A DNA stretch of 64,000 bases, from NCBI RefSeq assembly GCF_041296385.1, contig NW_027183514.1:310001-374000 (forward strand), in the 5' to 3' direction. Below are positions 22,341 through 36,234 of this stretch, piece by piece. The notes under the pieces were generated by a model. It did not search any database. It worked only from the letters and a program-made list of their open reading frames with translations, and was not told the origin of the DNA. Within the stretch, counting starts at the first letter, position 1; each line of letters opens with the position of its first letter. A program made the position numbers and the translations under genes. Source of the stretch: Aphelocoma coerulescens. Its lineage: Eukaryota > Chordata > Aves > Passeriformes > Corvidae.

Positions 22341-23226
22341 TGCCTTGCCGGAGCCTCTGCAGCACCCGGTTGCCGAGTCCCACGCAGGAGTGAGGACTCG
22401 AGAAATAAAAGAACCACAAACCCATGCCGGGGTGTCAAGTCTGCTCCTGGTTAGCAACTTCAGCTAAAGAACCCTCTTGGGAAAAGGGGTGATCAGAGTG
22501 TTCCCTTCAGCCTTTGTCAAGCTTTTGATGCCTTTCCTCCAGGCATCATGGCACTTTTGTGTCTTCAAGCACAGGCTGTAGTCCAGGCAGGAGGGGCTGT
22601 AACAAGCCAAGAAATGCAACAGTGAAACAACAGCCGCCCTTTCAAACTGAGGCGGCCACTTGGCTTCACCTGAAGTGATACGTGGGCTCATGTGTGCATT
22701 CCAAGGGCCAGCGGGTGGCAGGGACAGAGATGCTGCTCCTCTCCAATGCTGGGAGAAGAATCAGAAATGGCAAAAGGTCATTTCAGGTTGAGCCCTGACA
22801 AAACTCTTCCTCTTTCTTCCCCTGAAATGGGAGGCAGGGCTGCGCCTTTGACCAGCTGGGTCTGCAGCCTCGTAAGCCATGGGCATGGAGCCCACAGGAA
22901 ATGTTGAGATGCTGGAGTTGCTCCCATGGTGCTGGGCCCATTGCAGCCCTCAAAATACCTTTCTCTACCCTCAAAACAACTGGTAGAGATGGAAAGTGCA
23001 GTAACCAGTCTAGCCACAGGAAAGCACCCAGGTGCCTTCCCTGGCCCTGTGGGCAGGTGCCAGCTGCAAACCTGTGCCACCTTCTGTCTACTGCCCTGAC
23101 CTACCACTACAGGCTTTGGGAAAAAAACATACTTCTTCAGAAATGAGGAAGGGGCAGTCAATAGCTAACTCATGGAAGCACGAGTTAACTATTGGGAGAC
23201 AGCAAACGTTAGTTCAGACAGCAGAC

Positions 23227-23672
23227 TGTAATTACAAAACCTAAGAAACCAAATTTGCCCTACTCTTGTCAAGATAGAGGGCACAAGGATCATCTCAGAG
23301 ACCGCTGAAACATTCCTCAAAGGACTACGCATGCCCAGGGAGAAAGGTGAAAAAGTTCACTGAGAGGAAGACTACTGGCCTTCATCAGAAAAGACCCCCG
23401 AGGAAGAGGAGAGGCCTTCCTCAGCGCGGCCACCAGGACACACAGCGCATGCGTGGCCCATATGCTAATGACTTCCGAGAAATAATTTGTATAACCACAC
23501 CTGTCCCAAGGAATGTGATGAATATTCCTAATTTAACCCATAATACTTGTGTTGTAGAGAGCACCAGGTGTGTGTTTGGAGGAGCGATCCCCACACACCC
23601 GGCGCGCCGAATAAAGCAAATACCCGCTTCTCTGACTCTGTCTCTGAAGTGTCTCCTGGCCCGGTTGCGGCA
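23227..23672 (+). mobile_element. Probable solo LTR, unit 2
   Basis: Same element, with the TATA-like and AATAAA signals unchanged. Confidence 0.45.
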
Positions 23673-23803
23673 TGATTCAATTCCAATTAAAAGAATCCTC
23701 TAAAAAAATGGGACATTTCAGTGCCCCACTTCAGTTTAAACACTTTAAACATGGCATGCCTGCATGTTTCTTCTTTTTTCTTTCCCCTGGATCCTGCATT
23801 AGC

Positions 23804-26800
23804 TTTAAAATCTGCCGGGTAGAGCCGGTAGGGCACTGCAGCAGTGTAGTGCTTCCAGTCCTTCCCATCTTTGCTGCAACAACCGTGCTCGTCCCGAATG
23901 CAGCGCTGGGTGAGCAGAGTGGTCATGTAAACGATGTAGAAGTAAGGCAGGATGTGCTCAAAGCCACAAGCCAGGCAATAGGCCAGCGAGCCCATCAGGT
24001 CTCCCGTGCAGTTGAAATGACGTGCCCAGCCCCAAAAGCCAGAGGTCATCAGCTTGCTGTAGTGCTTGGGCCCATCCACGGACACGTAGGAGCACTCGAT
24101 GGACTCCGGCTTCTTCCCCCAGATCCTGCACTTGCCATTGGTACGACGGAAGAGGTCCTTCTGGTGGTTGGTCATTCTGAAGATGGAATAGCCCAGCAAG
24201 CCCAGCATCAAGACCCCTACGGCATGGGCTGTGCACAGCTGGACAGGCTGGTAAACCAAATACAGACCCTGGGGAGCACAAAAACAATCAGACATTTACT
24301 TCCAACAGAGGCTCAGCATGCCAGACCAATTCCTTGACTACAGTGGCCCACAACAGACCAGAAGAAAGAGTAGAAAAATCTACTGCAACAGTAAAACTGC
24401 AGAAAACTTTCAAAAAACTCTGCATCCAACAGTTTCCTTCTCTCTTTCTCTCTCCAAAATTGCACTTCTTCCTGAAACAAGAAGAGAGAAGTTGCAAGGA
24501 TGCAAACCGGACAGAAGGAAAAAGCAAGGAACAAAACACAAACAAACCACCGCTAACCAAAAGACCCTCAACAAGCAGGAGTAAAAAAAAAAGGAAACGG
24601 AAAGGATTTAGAAAAAAAGGAAACCAAAAGGATTCAGAAAAGTATACAGACACAACAGACAGTGACAGAAAGAGGCACAAAAGAAGGGCAGGAGAGGAAA
24701 AGATGTCCAATCTGGGCACGGACAGGAAGCCTTCCTACCCAGGAATTGTTACAAAGAATGTTGCAAGGATTTCTCAACAGTCAAACCGCCTAGAAACATT
24801 TAAGGTGCACATTAACCTGCTGAGAAGAATGTTTCTGCAAAGTTTCCTTCCTCTTAGCCCAAATCCACAGTGTCCACATTTTTACCTGCAAAGTAGAGAG
24901 GGAAGGCAACCAAACACAGTCTCCCCAGCCCAAATACCATCCCAAATGATCATGGCAGATAGCAATGGTTTTCAAGTACCAGGCTTCATTCCAAAAGAAG
25001 TCCAGAACAAAAATACCCTGCAACAGAATAATTTCACAGTAATAACAGAGCACTGTCACCAGTTACCCTGTTTAACAGCATCAGCCTAATGTCTGTGCTG
25101 CCTTGTGATGTGATCTCACAACTCATTGGTGTTTTTATGTTAGCACTTCAAAACCAGACGTTTCTGAACACAGTTAGGAAGAACTATCACATAAATACAA
25201 GCTATGTGGATACACAATATCTACCTACCTATCTATCTATCTACACAGATAAAGCAACAGTAGGATGACTAAGGCAAGTGTACAACTCAAGGACGAACGC
25301 TTGGGAAGTGAACTCACAGTTGATCAGCCCAATCTCTCTTCAGCTTAGAGTCACAGCGTTACAAAGAGGGCCGATAGAGCTCCTATTGAGCAGGCTTCCA
25401 TTTCCACAGATCAGGCAATAAATCCAAAGAAGTCCCAGCACACCATCACTGAATGAGCTTGTTTCAGGCCAGGAAAAAACACTTCATTTTCATTTCCATA
25501 GAAGGACTTCTTTTCCTACTTTAATATTAGTTTACTTGCTAGCTGGTTTCCTAATTTCCTCCTTGGAATTTACCTGAAGGACATTGACAAGGATCATGGA
25601 GTTTGTCGCTTCGCCATACAGCTCCTCTTGTTTGGCAGCAAAGGAAAGGTTGATCAGAGTCCAGGCCACAATCCCAGGGCGCCCACTGAAGAAAGAGCTT
25701 GAAATCAAACCACTTCCCTATTCGAGGGTTAAATTCAATCCCCATCATGTAGTCGTAAAAGAAGTTTCCAGTGAATTTGCTGTAAAACATAAAAAAATTG
25801 GAAATGTACAGAGTTCTACACAAATACAGGTAATTACTGCTCTGACTACACAATTCAGATTAATTTGATGTAGTGATAATAAAAATCATCAAAGCATGTA
25901 ACGCTGTGCAAGGTAACAGAAGCTGACCCAGCTGAAGTATTACATTAATAGACATAAGTTGTAGAGTTTCAGAAGTGCCCGAGTTTACTCTTGCTAACAC
26001 TTCTGAACAGTCTCACTATTTCTAGGATGGGTGTATCTGTGACACTGAGGCTGCCAGTCCCATGGTGTGCAGCATGAAACACGGGGGATGGTGCTAGTGA
26101 AGCAAAGAACCACTGTCATACACTGGCTCAGCTCTCTCTGCCAGTGAAATATATTCTGTCATTCAATTGATAGACCCGGTTTTTATTTAACAGTTTTAAT
26201 CTCTGATTACCTCGTCTTCTCTCATTACTAAAATTCACATACCACTCTTTGGCATTGGGAGGGAAAAAGTAGCCTTTAATCATTGCAAACGTGGACACTG
26301 CATATCCCAAGCTATTGGCACACCACAGGAGAGGAATCCACTTGTCAAAAATGATGGTAGGTGAGAAGAAGTGGAAGCAAGAAGCATTTGCAAACCAAAG
26401 CACATGGGTCATGATCCAGGCCTGAAGTCCATTGATTTTCATATTTATTCACGACACCTAAAAGATGAAGAAAAAAAATCGAGTGTTACTGACCCCGCAT
26501 TACTGCAGCTTTTAATTCACATGGCTATGCACAGAATACACAGAAGCTCAATCAAGCGCTCATGAAACAACTTCTCTCTCCTCGTCCTCCCAATTCAATA
26601 CCTTAAAGCACTTTTCTGAGTGTTCCATTAAACTCTGCTGTACCCATTAGGCTTTGTTAGGCTGAGTTTTTCTCCTCACAAAACTGAATTTAGGCTTTCC
26701 CCCAAAACTGACCAGAGTAACAAACCACTTCTCCTAACAGTTCACATCCCACATTTTGTTCAAGTCCCTTGGCTTCATGGAGCTTGAGCAGGTAAAACTA

Positions 26801-28014
26801 TCTTGTCGAATACCAGCAATAGTCCTGGACAGCTACAGTCAACTGACAATTTCAAGTGCCAAAGTCATCAACCAGTACTTTTTCACTGCTGGTATGGTGC
26901 CTACCAGATCAACAGTTATACTAATTCTAAGAGATAGAAATGCTATCACTTCTTCTAAAAGATGACATCGATTGCTTTCTATTTTTGTTTGAACTGAACA
27001 CGGGAGGAAGGTGAGAGCACTTCTGCCCACGTTTCCTCTGGCTACACATGGGCTATTAAACACTCTAGGTACAGAAATACTATCATTTCAGAAGATTGCA
27101 CGGTGTCCGTGTATTCCAAGGAATACCTTACCAGCAGGGGTGACAGCACCTTCTTGTACACCTCCCACATATCCAGGGAGAACTTTATGGCAGAAGTCAG
27201 GGATGGACATGTACAAAACCACCTAGAAGAGAGAGGATGTATTCACAGTAAATACAGACGAGACAAAATCCCTCAAAACACTATTCCTTACATACACATA
27301 CCAAATAGAATGTTTCTATTAAGTTTCTATTAAGTATTGGGTAAGCAAATATGGCAATATTTAGCTGTTGGGATTTTAGACTAGTAATACATCTAAGCTT
27401 TGAGACAGCTCAAAGATGTACTTCATGTAAGGCTGCCATCCTTTTTTGGTGGGGAGGCAGGACAGTTGGTAACCAGATTCAGGTCCTCGTCGTTTTATTT
27501 TTATCTATTTCTTGTGTATGAATTTAAAACCAACGGATACTGCTATAAAGTTGCTTTTTCTTCAAAACCTCATTAAGGCATATGTCACACAAGGAATATT
27601 TGCGTATATTCCCTACATGCTTCTTTTCCAAGTACATAAGCTTCCTTTGGATTCCAAAAAGCCCTGGAAAGTGGGAAACACCAAAGAGTAAATGCCAGTT
27701 CAACATTCCACTATCCTTTGTGCAAAAGGATTCATCCAACAGCCGTGTGAGAAACCAGACCCGGCATCCAGATCATAACTCAAGAATGTACCTGGAAAGT
27801 GACCCAAAGGGAATAGATGCCAGCAGCCCTATAGGTCAGTGTGGGAGTCCTGTTCCAGATGTCAGACAGATGTTTATTCCCTGTCAGCAAGTCCAGCAGT
27901 GGGTCAGTCAGAGAGCACTGGTACTGGTCACAGGACATGATGAAGTAATACACGATCGGCGGTGCAAACACGAGCAGGAAAAGGATGCTTGCCAAGGAAA
28001 ACCAGTCCACCTCC
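23804..28014 (-). pseudogene. DHCR7: DHCR7 pseudogene, copy 2
   Basis: Exons are 27792-28014, 27132-27222, 26243-26457, 25574-25779, 24886-25017 and 23804-24268. It carries the same two single-base insertions (exons of 215 and 206 nt) and the same AAA codon in place of the normal stop as copy 1, with readthrough to a stop at 23687. No private disabling change was noticed. It lies tail-to-tail with kinase copy 2, with the probable solo LTR between them. Confidence 0.9.
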
Positions 28015-29079
28015 CTGTAATCCAAAACAGAGCATTTTGTTTGCCCAGGTTTCAGAGAGATGAGTTACATCAAATAACTTTTTCAGTGGACCTTCTAGAC
28101 TAACTGGATGAAAACTGAAAATGTCTTCAGGGCACAGACATGTCTGGTGGTCAAACAGCCATTAAAAAATCAGCACAGAACAGACTTTACCACAAACTCC
28201 TCTAAAACTACACTAGCTGATCAGAGCAAGAGATGAGAGAAAATCTCCCCTCCAAAAACCAGATTATTATTACAGACTTCACCTTTTTGATGGCAATCAT
28301 GGCTCTAACTGGTAGAGTATTCGGTTGAAAGTGATAATGGAATCCCAAGAACATGATGCAAAGCTTGGAAACTTGCAAAAGACAGACCTTGGACAGCCAT
28401 ACATTGAACTTGCTGTGCCAGCCACTTTTGCTGTTCCCAGCTGCAGTCCAATGCCCTACTAATACCTACTCAGCTCTTGGAGAACTGGGAGATGCATCCT
28501 CAATCTTGCTACAGCGGGACTGATCAGCTGGGAATGCCACAGATGCTGGGATGCTTGTTTTCCAGATCTCATGAAATATTTCTTTCCTAGGAACTAGAAA
28601 TGTTACCAATTTTTACTTCCCGGCCTTTCCTGGCCATCTGCATCCTCAGCCACAAGCAGGCTCTGCAGATCGACGTGGCTCTGGGGAAGCAGGGACTCCT
28701 GTCTGTGGGCAAAGAAAACAAAGACAACTTGTAAGAAGAGAACCTGGAGCTTCTAGTTAGAAGAGAAAGGACTGTTCAATCAAGGCAGGGGCGACGAAGG
28801 AAACTTTCTAAAATGGAACAAGCAGCAGAAGCACAGTAGTTTTGCAGAAGAAATTCTCCTTCCAGCACTTGGCTTAGGGAAAAAGCCTGATGTTGCTACG
28901 AGAGACACGAGTTCATGTCTAGTATTGGGTAGCAGACATCGGAGCATTTCGACTATTGGCTTTCCAGGCTCACGCTATTCGAACCTGAGAGTGAAACTCT
29001 TCTAAAAGCCAGAGGTGCTTGGAAGAAATGTTTCTGCTCACACCACGACTGGGGACCGTGCATCATTCATACCTTGCAC

Positions 29080-29306
29080 CTGTCCAAAGGCCTTCCTCCG
29101 TCTGCGCTCCGGCAGCTCTCACCGAGGCTCTGGCAGGGACGGAGGCTCTTGCCAGAAGTATCGCAAGCGTGGAGATCTTCCTCATCCTGCTCCTCCACTG
29201 CTGACATCAGGGAATTCCCTGGAGCTGGGAACGTCTGCCTTTCCTGCTGGAGGATCTTGTTTGGCAGTTCTCTGACGTTCTTCACCTTTGGCAGTGCCGC
29301 AGCCAT
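29080..29306 (-). pseudogene. Candidate first coding exon of DHCR7 copy 2
   Basis: Same stretch in unit 3. ATG, donor and frame are unchanged, so nothing selects for or against it being coding. Confidence 0.35.
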
Positions 29307-31023
29307 GGAGGTGTAGGACAGATGTTTCCCTCTCCCACTCCCCACTGCCACCAGCTCCCCCTGGGCAATGAGGGGGCTGCCGGCTGAGCGAGGGCAGCGC
29401 CAACGTGCAGCAGCTCAAGGATCCGCTCCCTGCGCGCTTCCCGGGATAGGGCTGCCCTGGGCCTTGGCATGGACAGAGGGTCCCCCTTCTCTGCTGGCCG
29501 TGACCCTCCTGCCCCAGCCTCGCTCAGGTCGATTCATGTGCCTCCCGTGAGGGACGCCCTCCACACAGATCCTGCTTCTGATTCCTTGGATCCACAGCAC
29601 TGTTTCTCCTGGATTTTAGCCACGCCTTCCCCTCTGTAAAGCATAGGGATACATAGGAGGAGTGTGTTGGGCTCCCCTCCACCACTGTTAGTGGTTTCAG
29701 GCCCCCAGGAGCTCTTGTGTCTCCCTTTTTCCCAACGATATCCCCTCCGTCCCCTCCTTCCCGACGCTTCCCCTCAGCAGCACCGAGCCTTTTCCCGCCC
29801 TTTGCTCCCCTCAGCGCTGGCCCCGGCCCCGCTCAGACCACGGCCCCTCGCCGCCGCTGAGGCCCTGCCCACGCCCATCGTCCTGGCCACGCCCCCTCGG
29901 CTGGGAACGGCTCCCCGCCCTCCCCTCCCTAATTAGCGCCCTTCCTTCCTCCCTCCTTAATGCCTCGCTAATTCGGCCCCCTGCGGCCAAGGGCAGGGCT
30001 TTCGAGGAGCTCTGTGCGGCAGCCTGGCTGCGTGCGGCAGGCCAGAGACGCCCAGTGTTGTCCCTCCGCTCAGGGCAGGGATCCGGGGCACCGCGGCCAC
30101 CCGGGGAAGATGCTCCGTTGCCAGCCCACACCTCCACCAAAGGGAGAGGAGGAAAGCAGGCTGCCAGAGCCACAGAAGCCCTCAAGACTTCCCCAGCTGG
30201 CTCTTCTCCGCCCTGCCCCGCCCCGCCCCGCCCCGCCCCTTCCAAGGCCGTTTTTACAGGAGCTCCGAAAGAGGCAAAAAAAGACAAACGAGCTCCACAG
30301 CGAATTCCTGAAAGAAAAATCCAGCAATGGCCAGGAGGCTCCTGTGGCTCCTTCCTGAAAATCAGGGCTATGGGGAACAGGGTGCAGGGTGTCCCAGGAC
30401 ACAGAGCTGGACACTGATCCCTCCTGGATCTCCTTGGCACCCCTGTCCCAGGCAAGGATGGTCCTGAATATCCTCCTGGAGCTGTCCCAGGAAAGTCCCT
30501 GCTCCCTGGTGCGGGATGGGAGGGGTAGAGGTGGTCCTCTCACACTCATCCCACTCATTCTCCCCTGCGCTGGCTTTGCCCCTGGGGTGTTGACCCCCCT
30601 TTTTAGGGTGTCCAGCCCTGTTCCCATGGGGAACCTTGGCAGCACCCATGGGCATAACCAACCTTTGTGGGAGGCTGGGAGCACTGGTGAGGGCGGGGGC
30701 TGTTCCTGGTGACCTGGAACTTGGCTCCTGCTGTGAGCCAGGGGCTTTCTGCCTGCTGGGCTGGGGGAACACCCTCACTGAGCTCTGGGACACCCCCAGC
30801 CCCACACCCACTCCTTGCCACAGCTCCTCCCAGACAGCATCCGCTACGCACACGTCCCCCGCTACCGTCCCTCGGCCAGGGGCCTTGTGGCTCATGCCAG
30901 ACCCTTCTTCCTCCCCAGGGAGTCTCCTCCCAGGAAAGCGGGAAGCCCCCCGCAGCCCAGGACTCTCCAGCTCAGCCCCCCTGGAGCCAGGCCGCCCTCT
31001 GAGTCCCACGTGCCCTGAGCCAG

Positions 31024-32084
31024 GTGGGGACTGGTGGCCGTCTTGGCCACAGCGACCACAAATCAATCGAGTTTCAAACCTCTGACAAGAGGAAAAGGGC
31101 CAGCAAAACCTCAGCTCGGGCCATGAGGAGAGCAGACTTCAGACTGCTCAGGGAACTGCTAAGCAGGGTCTCCAGGGACAATGTTTTTGCAGGTGCTGGG
31201 GTCCATCCGTGCTGGTCAATTTTGAAACATCACCTCCTAAGGGCACAGCAGCAGGAGATTCCCAAATGTCGAAAGCCAAGCAGGCGAGGCAGAAGGCTTC
31301 TTCTCTGGCAAAGAGGATGGAAAAGGAAGCTGTGTGCCCAGTGGAAGCAAGGTCACAAGAAGAATACGGATGTCAGGAAAATTAGTCCTCAAACACCACA
31401 GCTGTACGTCCAAACAAGAGACAGAGCAGTCCTGTTACTTTGATCGAATAAAGGGAGAGGTCATGGGCATTTCCCACGGGATCTCTCAAGTTGATAGAGG
31501 ACGCAGCTTCCTTTATCTCCTAATTTCCCAGCTGCATTTCCCTCTCTCTTTCCCCACTGGCTGAGCTACTTGAGAGGTACAGACTTCCCAAATGGCTTAA
31601 TACAAACCCCCTTTCTAATGTCTACCCCCCCCCCCCCCCCCCATTCTTTTGCTCCTGTCTCTGTTCTTTTTCTCTAAATCCAGGGATTAGCAGAGTCTTG
31701 AGTGAGTAACAGTCTGTGTCAATTAGTGGAATTCCTATGGAATTTAGGGTTCCTCCCTTTGCTGCTTCTTTCACCTATCAGTATCTGGCTTTATCTACCA
31801 TCAGGCCCACAGATAGTTTGTAAAGACACCTCCTTCTCATTCCTTCCCCAGAGATGTTTCTCGCCACTGTAGGGAGAACTTTGGTGCACTGAAAGCTCAG
31901 CTGGAGAGGAAGGTGGCCAGAAATGTGGGGCCCAATAAAAAGAGTGGTTTTAAATATATGCATGGAAAGAAACATTGTAGAAGTAACATTGTCCCCTTCC
32001 AGGATGTGGATGGTCACCTGACAAACAGGGCCAGGGACACAGCACAGGTGTTTAATGCATTCTTTGCCTCTGTCTTCAACACTC
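31024..32084 (+). mobile_element. CR1-type LINE fragment, split (unit 3)
   Basis: Parts A 31024-31370 and B 31851-32084, with no notable change from unit 2. Confidence 0.75.
31371..31850 (-). mobile_element. LTR-retroelement fragment inside CR1, unit 3
   Basis: Same insertion; the C tract is 18 bases (31625-31642), as in unit 2. Confidence 0.5.
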
Positions 32085-32806
32085 TTCCCTCCCTTCGCCG
32101 TGGAAAACGTGCACTGTACCAAGGGACACTGCAAAGTCCCTGAAGAGGGCAAGCCCTGCTCAGCAGAAAGCAAACCACCCCTGTTTGATCCACAGCATTC
32201 CCATGGTGCATCTGAACCCAGTGTGTGCCAGCAACTGGGAAAAAAGGAACCCTATGCCCGTCAAAACCAGAGCAGTGAGAGCACCATGAGCGCTCCTTGG
32301 GAAATCCTGACTTGTTTAGAACAGAGGCAACGCAGAAGTCGGTGAGCTGTTACAGAAAACTCTTCCTGCCCTCGACAGCCAGTTCAGGAGAGCTCCCCAG
32401 AGACACAGGAACTTCAACTCCCTTTGTCTCTGGAAGATCTTCGCAGGCACAGAGTAGTGGCTGTTGCCAGTTGGTACCGCTGCAGTGTCCTGGGAGCCAT
32501 GGGCTTGACACTGGTGGCAGCAGCACTCTTCCTGATGTGCCACTTGCTGCAGGGAATGATTCACTGCAGCAGGCTGAGCTCCTGTTCTTGCTGCCAGGCT
32601 TTTTCTGGCCATGTGCATCCTTAGGCATGAGCTGGTTCTGCTGATCCCTGAGGTGGGCCCAGGACTATGACGGCACAAAGGGGCTGAGCGCTGGTGAGAG
32701 GCGGGGCTGGGATGTCACCCGGCTGTCCTGGCCCACAGCACTGTGACATCACCGCGCAGTCGCTATGTAACACGGGCCAGCACCTGCAGCTGCCAGTGCA
32801 GTCGCG

Positions 32807-35800
32807 ATGGGACGTGCCGGAGCCATGTGTGACGGTGTTGTCCCAGTGATTGTGCTTGTCCTGCTGTTGGCCGCTGTGGCTGTCTGGTGGGCCGTTGGCC
32901 ACTGGCAACCACGGAGGCGGCAGACAAGGACAGCGAAGAGGCGCAAGCGCCCCGGGGTGCAGCCCAGAGGCTCACGGAGGAAGCGAGGAGCCTCTGCGGC
33001 TCCCAGGTCCTCCAGGCCTCGGGCCACCCCTCGCAAGCGGCCACGTGCTCCCGCGAGCCCCCTGGACAGCCCCTGCAGCTGCGGCCCCTGCGTGGCAGTG
33101 GCCCAGGAGCTGCAGGAACTGATGCTGCTGCTCTGGGCTCGCAATGGGACATGGGTGCCGCTCTACTCTGGGATGTGGCAGGCCTTGTGGAAAGAACTGG
33201 AGGAGCTGCTGAAGCGAGGCCACCTGCCCTGCTGTGGCTCGGCCAGCTCCTCCAGGAGCCTCCATCCCTTCAAGAGGCTGCTCCCAGCAAGATTCTCCAT
33301 CCCTGGGAGAGCCTCAAGCCTTGCAAGGATGGCACACCATCAGAGAGCCGCCATCCAGGCAAGAAGCTCAGGCTGTCAGAGATCCTCCATCCCGCCAGGA
33401 GCGTCCGCTATCTCTGACAGCCTCCATCGCCCGCAGACGCTCCGTGAGACCTGCAGTCAGCCTGCAGAAAGTGCAGAGCCTGTGCACAGGTCTCCCAGCT
33501 CCCTTGGACTCATGGACTTCAACAACACGGGCACAACCCTGACAACTGACGTTGCCAGGGAAAGCCCAGAAGTCCAAGTGGGAGCCCAGCCCCATCCAGG
33601 GGAGCCTTGTCAGGAGCAGGTGCTGGAGCAGCGAGTGAGCTGGAGCCAGCAGTTGCCGGCCCACAGCTCCCAGGACGCTGTGCCGGCTGCGCCAGCTGGC
33701 AACAGCTCTTGCCTGGTGGCGGAGACGAGCCTCAAGACACCCAGGAGGTTCCTCCATCTCCAGGAAGCTGCTCCGAGACGGCCACCGACAACCAGGAAGG
33801 CCTTGCTGGTAGCAGGTGAGATCTGAGGAGCTCTCTGAGGCTCCCTTGGGGCTCTTGAGGGGCATCCCCAGGCCAGGCCAGGGCCCTTGAGAGCAGCCGA
33901 GTCCCTGGCTGTTTCCAGTGCTTCTGATGCCACAGCTTCAAAAAACCCCTCTCTGGTTTGCAGCTGCTCCTGACACCCCCCTGTGCGAGTCCTCGGGCTG
34001 TAGCCCCGGCAGTCCTCAAGAGCAGAGTCCAGCCCACGACGCCGGGGACAGCGACGGTGCCGCCCTGCCCCGCTGCCCTCCGGCTCCTGCAGCCGCCTCT
34101 GCGCGCTCCCCTGCCCCAGCTCTGGCGCTCGCCAGCCCGACGGCTGCAAGGCGGTGGCCGCTGCCCGGCGCGCAGCAGGAAGCAGGTCAGAGCAAGGTGG
34201 CCCGCGGTGGCTCGGCCCGCTTCACTCGCGGGCACTTGGCCGGGGGGGCCCTGGGCGCAAGGCTGATGGCTCGGTCTCGGTCGCAGGGCAAAAGAAGAAG
34301 CTGCAGGAGCTGTACCAGCTGGGCCCGCAGCTGGGCAGCGGTGGCTTCGGCACCGTTTTCTCGGGCATCCGCCTCTCGGACGGGAGCCCGGTAAGTGGCC
34401 GGGACGGCGGGGCGCGGGACGAGGGCCAGGGGCGGGGCAGGGCTTGAGCTCAGCCCCGTCTCTCGTGGGCTTGCAGGTGGCCATCAAACGCGTGGCCCGG
34501 GAGAGCGTGGTGCAGTGGTACGAGCTGGTGAGTGAGCGAGCGGGGCCACGGCGCCAGAGCGCCAGAGCGGGGCGTGGCGGGCAGGGATAAGGCCGGGCCC
34601 CGAGGGCGGGAGGCGGCGCAGGGCGGGGGGAGCGGGCGTGGGCTCAGCGTGCGAGCCGGAGCAGGGCGGGCCCGGGGATGCCAAACACCGGTGGTGGGGC
34701 CGGGCAGGGGGGCACCCCCCAAGCATCCCCTGGGCGGGAGGAAGCCCAAGCACCAGGGAGGCTGCCCAAGGGGGCACTGGGGCATCCCAGGCACGGGGCA
34801 GCACAGCAGCCCCAGGGCAGCATCAGGCCTGCTGGAGGCACTGTCTCCTCCCCACAGCCCGACGGCACCCGCGTTCCCATGGAGATTGTGCTCATGGAGA
34901 AGGTGGGCTCTGGCTGCCACAACATCATCCAGCTCCTCGACTGGTTTGAGCTGCCTGACAGCTTCCTGCTGGTCATGGAGCGTCCGGAGTCATCGCAGGA
35001 TCTCCTGGACTTCCTGCTGGAGCAGGGCTTCCTGCGCGAGGAGATGGCGCGCTGGCTTTTCTGCCAGGTGCTGGAGGCCGTGCGGCACTGCACCGCCTGC
35101 GGCGTCCTGCACCGGGACATCAAGCCGGAGAACCTCCTCGTGGACCCGGAGAGTGGCGACCTGAAGCTCATCGACTTCGGTTGCGGCACCTTCCTCCAGG
35201 AGCAGGCCTTCACGCAATTTGCCGGTGAGCCCACAGGCCGGGCCCCGCTCCCAGTGCCAGGCACTGCACGGCCCCGTTCCCTCCTGGGCTGCGGGCTGCG
35301 GCATTCAGCCGGCTGCCGGCTGCCCTTTGGCACGGGCCAGATGCTGTGCCCCAGGAGCCGGCTGCCGGCCCTGCCCACAGAGGGGGGCTGCCAAAGCCAG
35401 GCCCCGGCCGCTCGGCTTGGCAGGCCCGCAAGGGCTTGGGCTGCTCCGCTGGCCTTGTCTGCCTTGCAGAACGGTTTCCTGGCTTTGGCCAATTGGCTGG
35501 GGGACGGCGGCTGGCCCCGGGGGGAAGTTGTGGCCACTGGTGCAGCCCCTGCTTCTGCCAGGAGGCTGGCACCAGGCTCTGGAAGGCAGCAGCCTGCGCC
35601 TGGACAGCGCCGCCTGTGTCCCCTAGGAACACACCTGTACAGCCCACCCGAGTGGATCTGCCTTGGCTGCTACCACGGCCATTCGGCGACCATCTGGTCC
35701 CTGGGCGTGCTGCTGTACGTCATGGTCTGCGGGAACGAGCCCTTCCAGGACGACCGTGGCATCGTGTCGGGGCAGCTCTTCTTCTGGCAGCAGGTCTCTC

Positions 35801-36234
35801 CAGGTTGGTGTCCGGCCTCAAGAAGGCAGGCTTTGGCAGATGGCACCGCGCAGCCCAGCGTGGCCCTCACGCAGCTCCGCGGGAGGTCGATCTGCCCTCA
35901 AGGGCTGGCCGCAGGCGGCGGCCCGTGACCACGGTGGGGTCGGTGTGGCCCGCTTGGCTGCAGGAGGTGGTGCGTGTCCTGCCGTGCCGCTGTCCCGCAA
36001 AGGGCAGAGTCAGCCGGGAGGCCGGCACAGCTCTGAGCACACGCAGCACGGCCCGGGCCCTGCGGGCGCCGGGAGCAGCTGGGCAGGAGCCTTCTGCAAG
36101 TGACCGGCGCTTTCTGGCTTCTCTCCCCAGAGTGCCAACATCTGATCCGCTGGTGTTTGTCCAAGCACCCCGCGGACAGGCCAGCGCTGGAGGAGATCTT
36201 GCGCCACCCTTGGCTGCGGGGCGGGCGTCTTTGA
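32807..36234 (+). CDS. PIM1-like serine/threonine kinase, copy 3
   Basis: Exons are 32807-33815, 33964-34185, 34287-34390, 34477-34527, 34858-35224, 35627-35803 and 36131-36234, with an intact 677-residue frame. It has Ser63, Ser151 and His263. It is the only copy in which the kinase domain itself varies: codon 522, between the hinge and the catalytic loop, reads Arg where all others have Cys. A silent change lies near the end of exon 1 (ACA instead of ACT at about 33790). The start of intron 4 also differs (gtgagtgagcgag instead of gtgagtgagtgag), but the GT donor is kept. Catalytic residues are unaffected. Confidence 0.9.
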
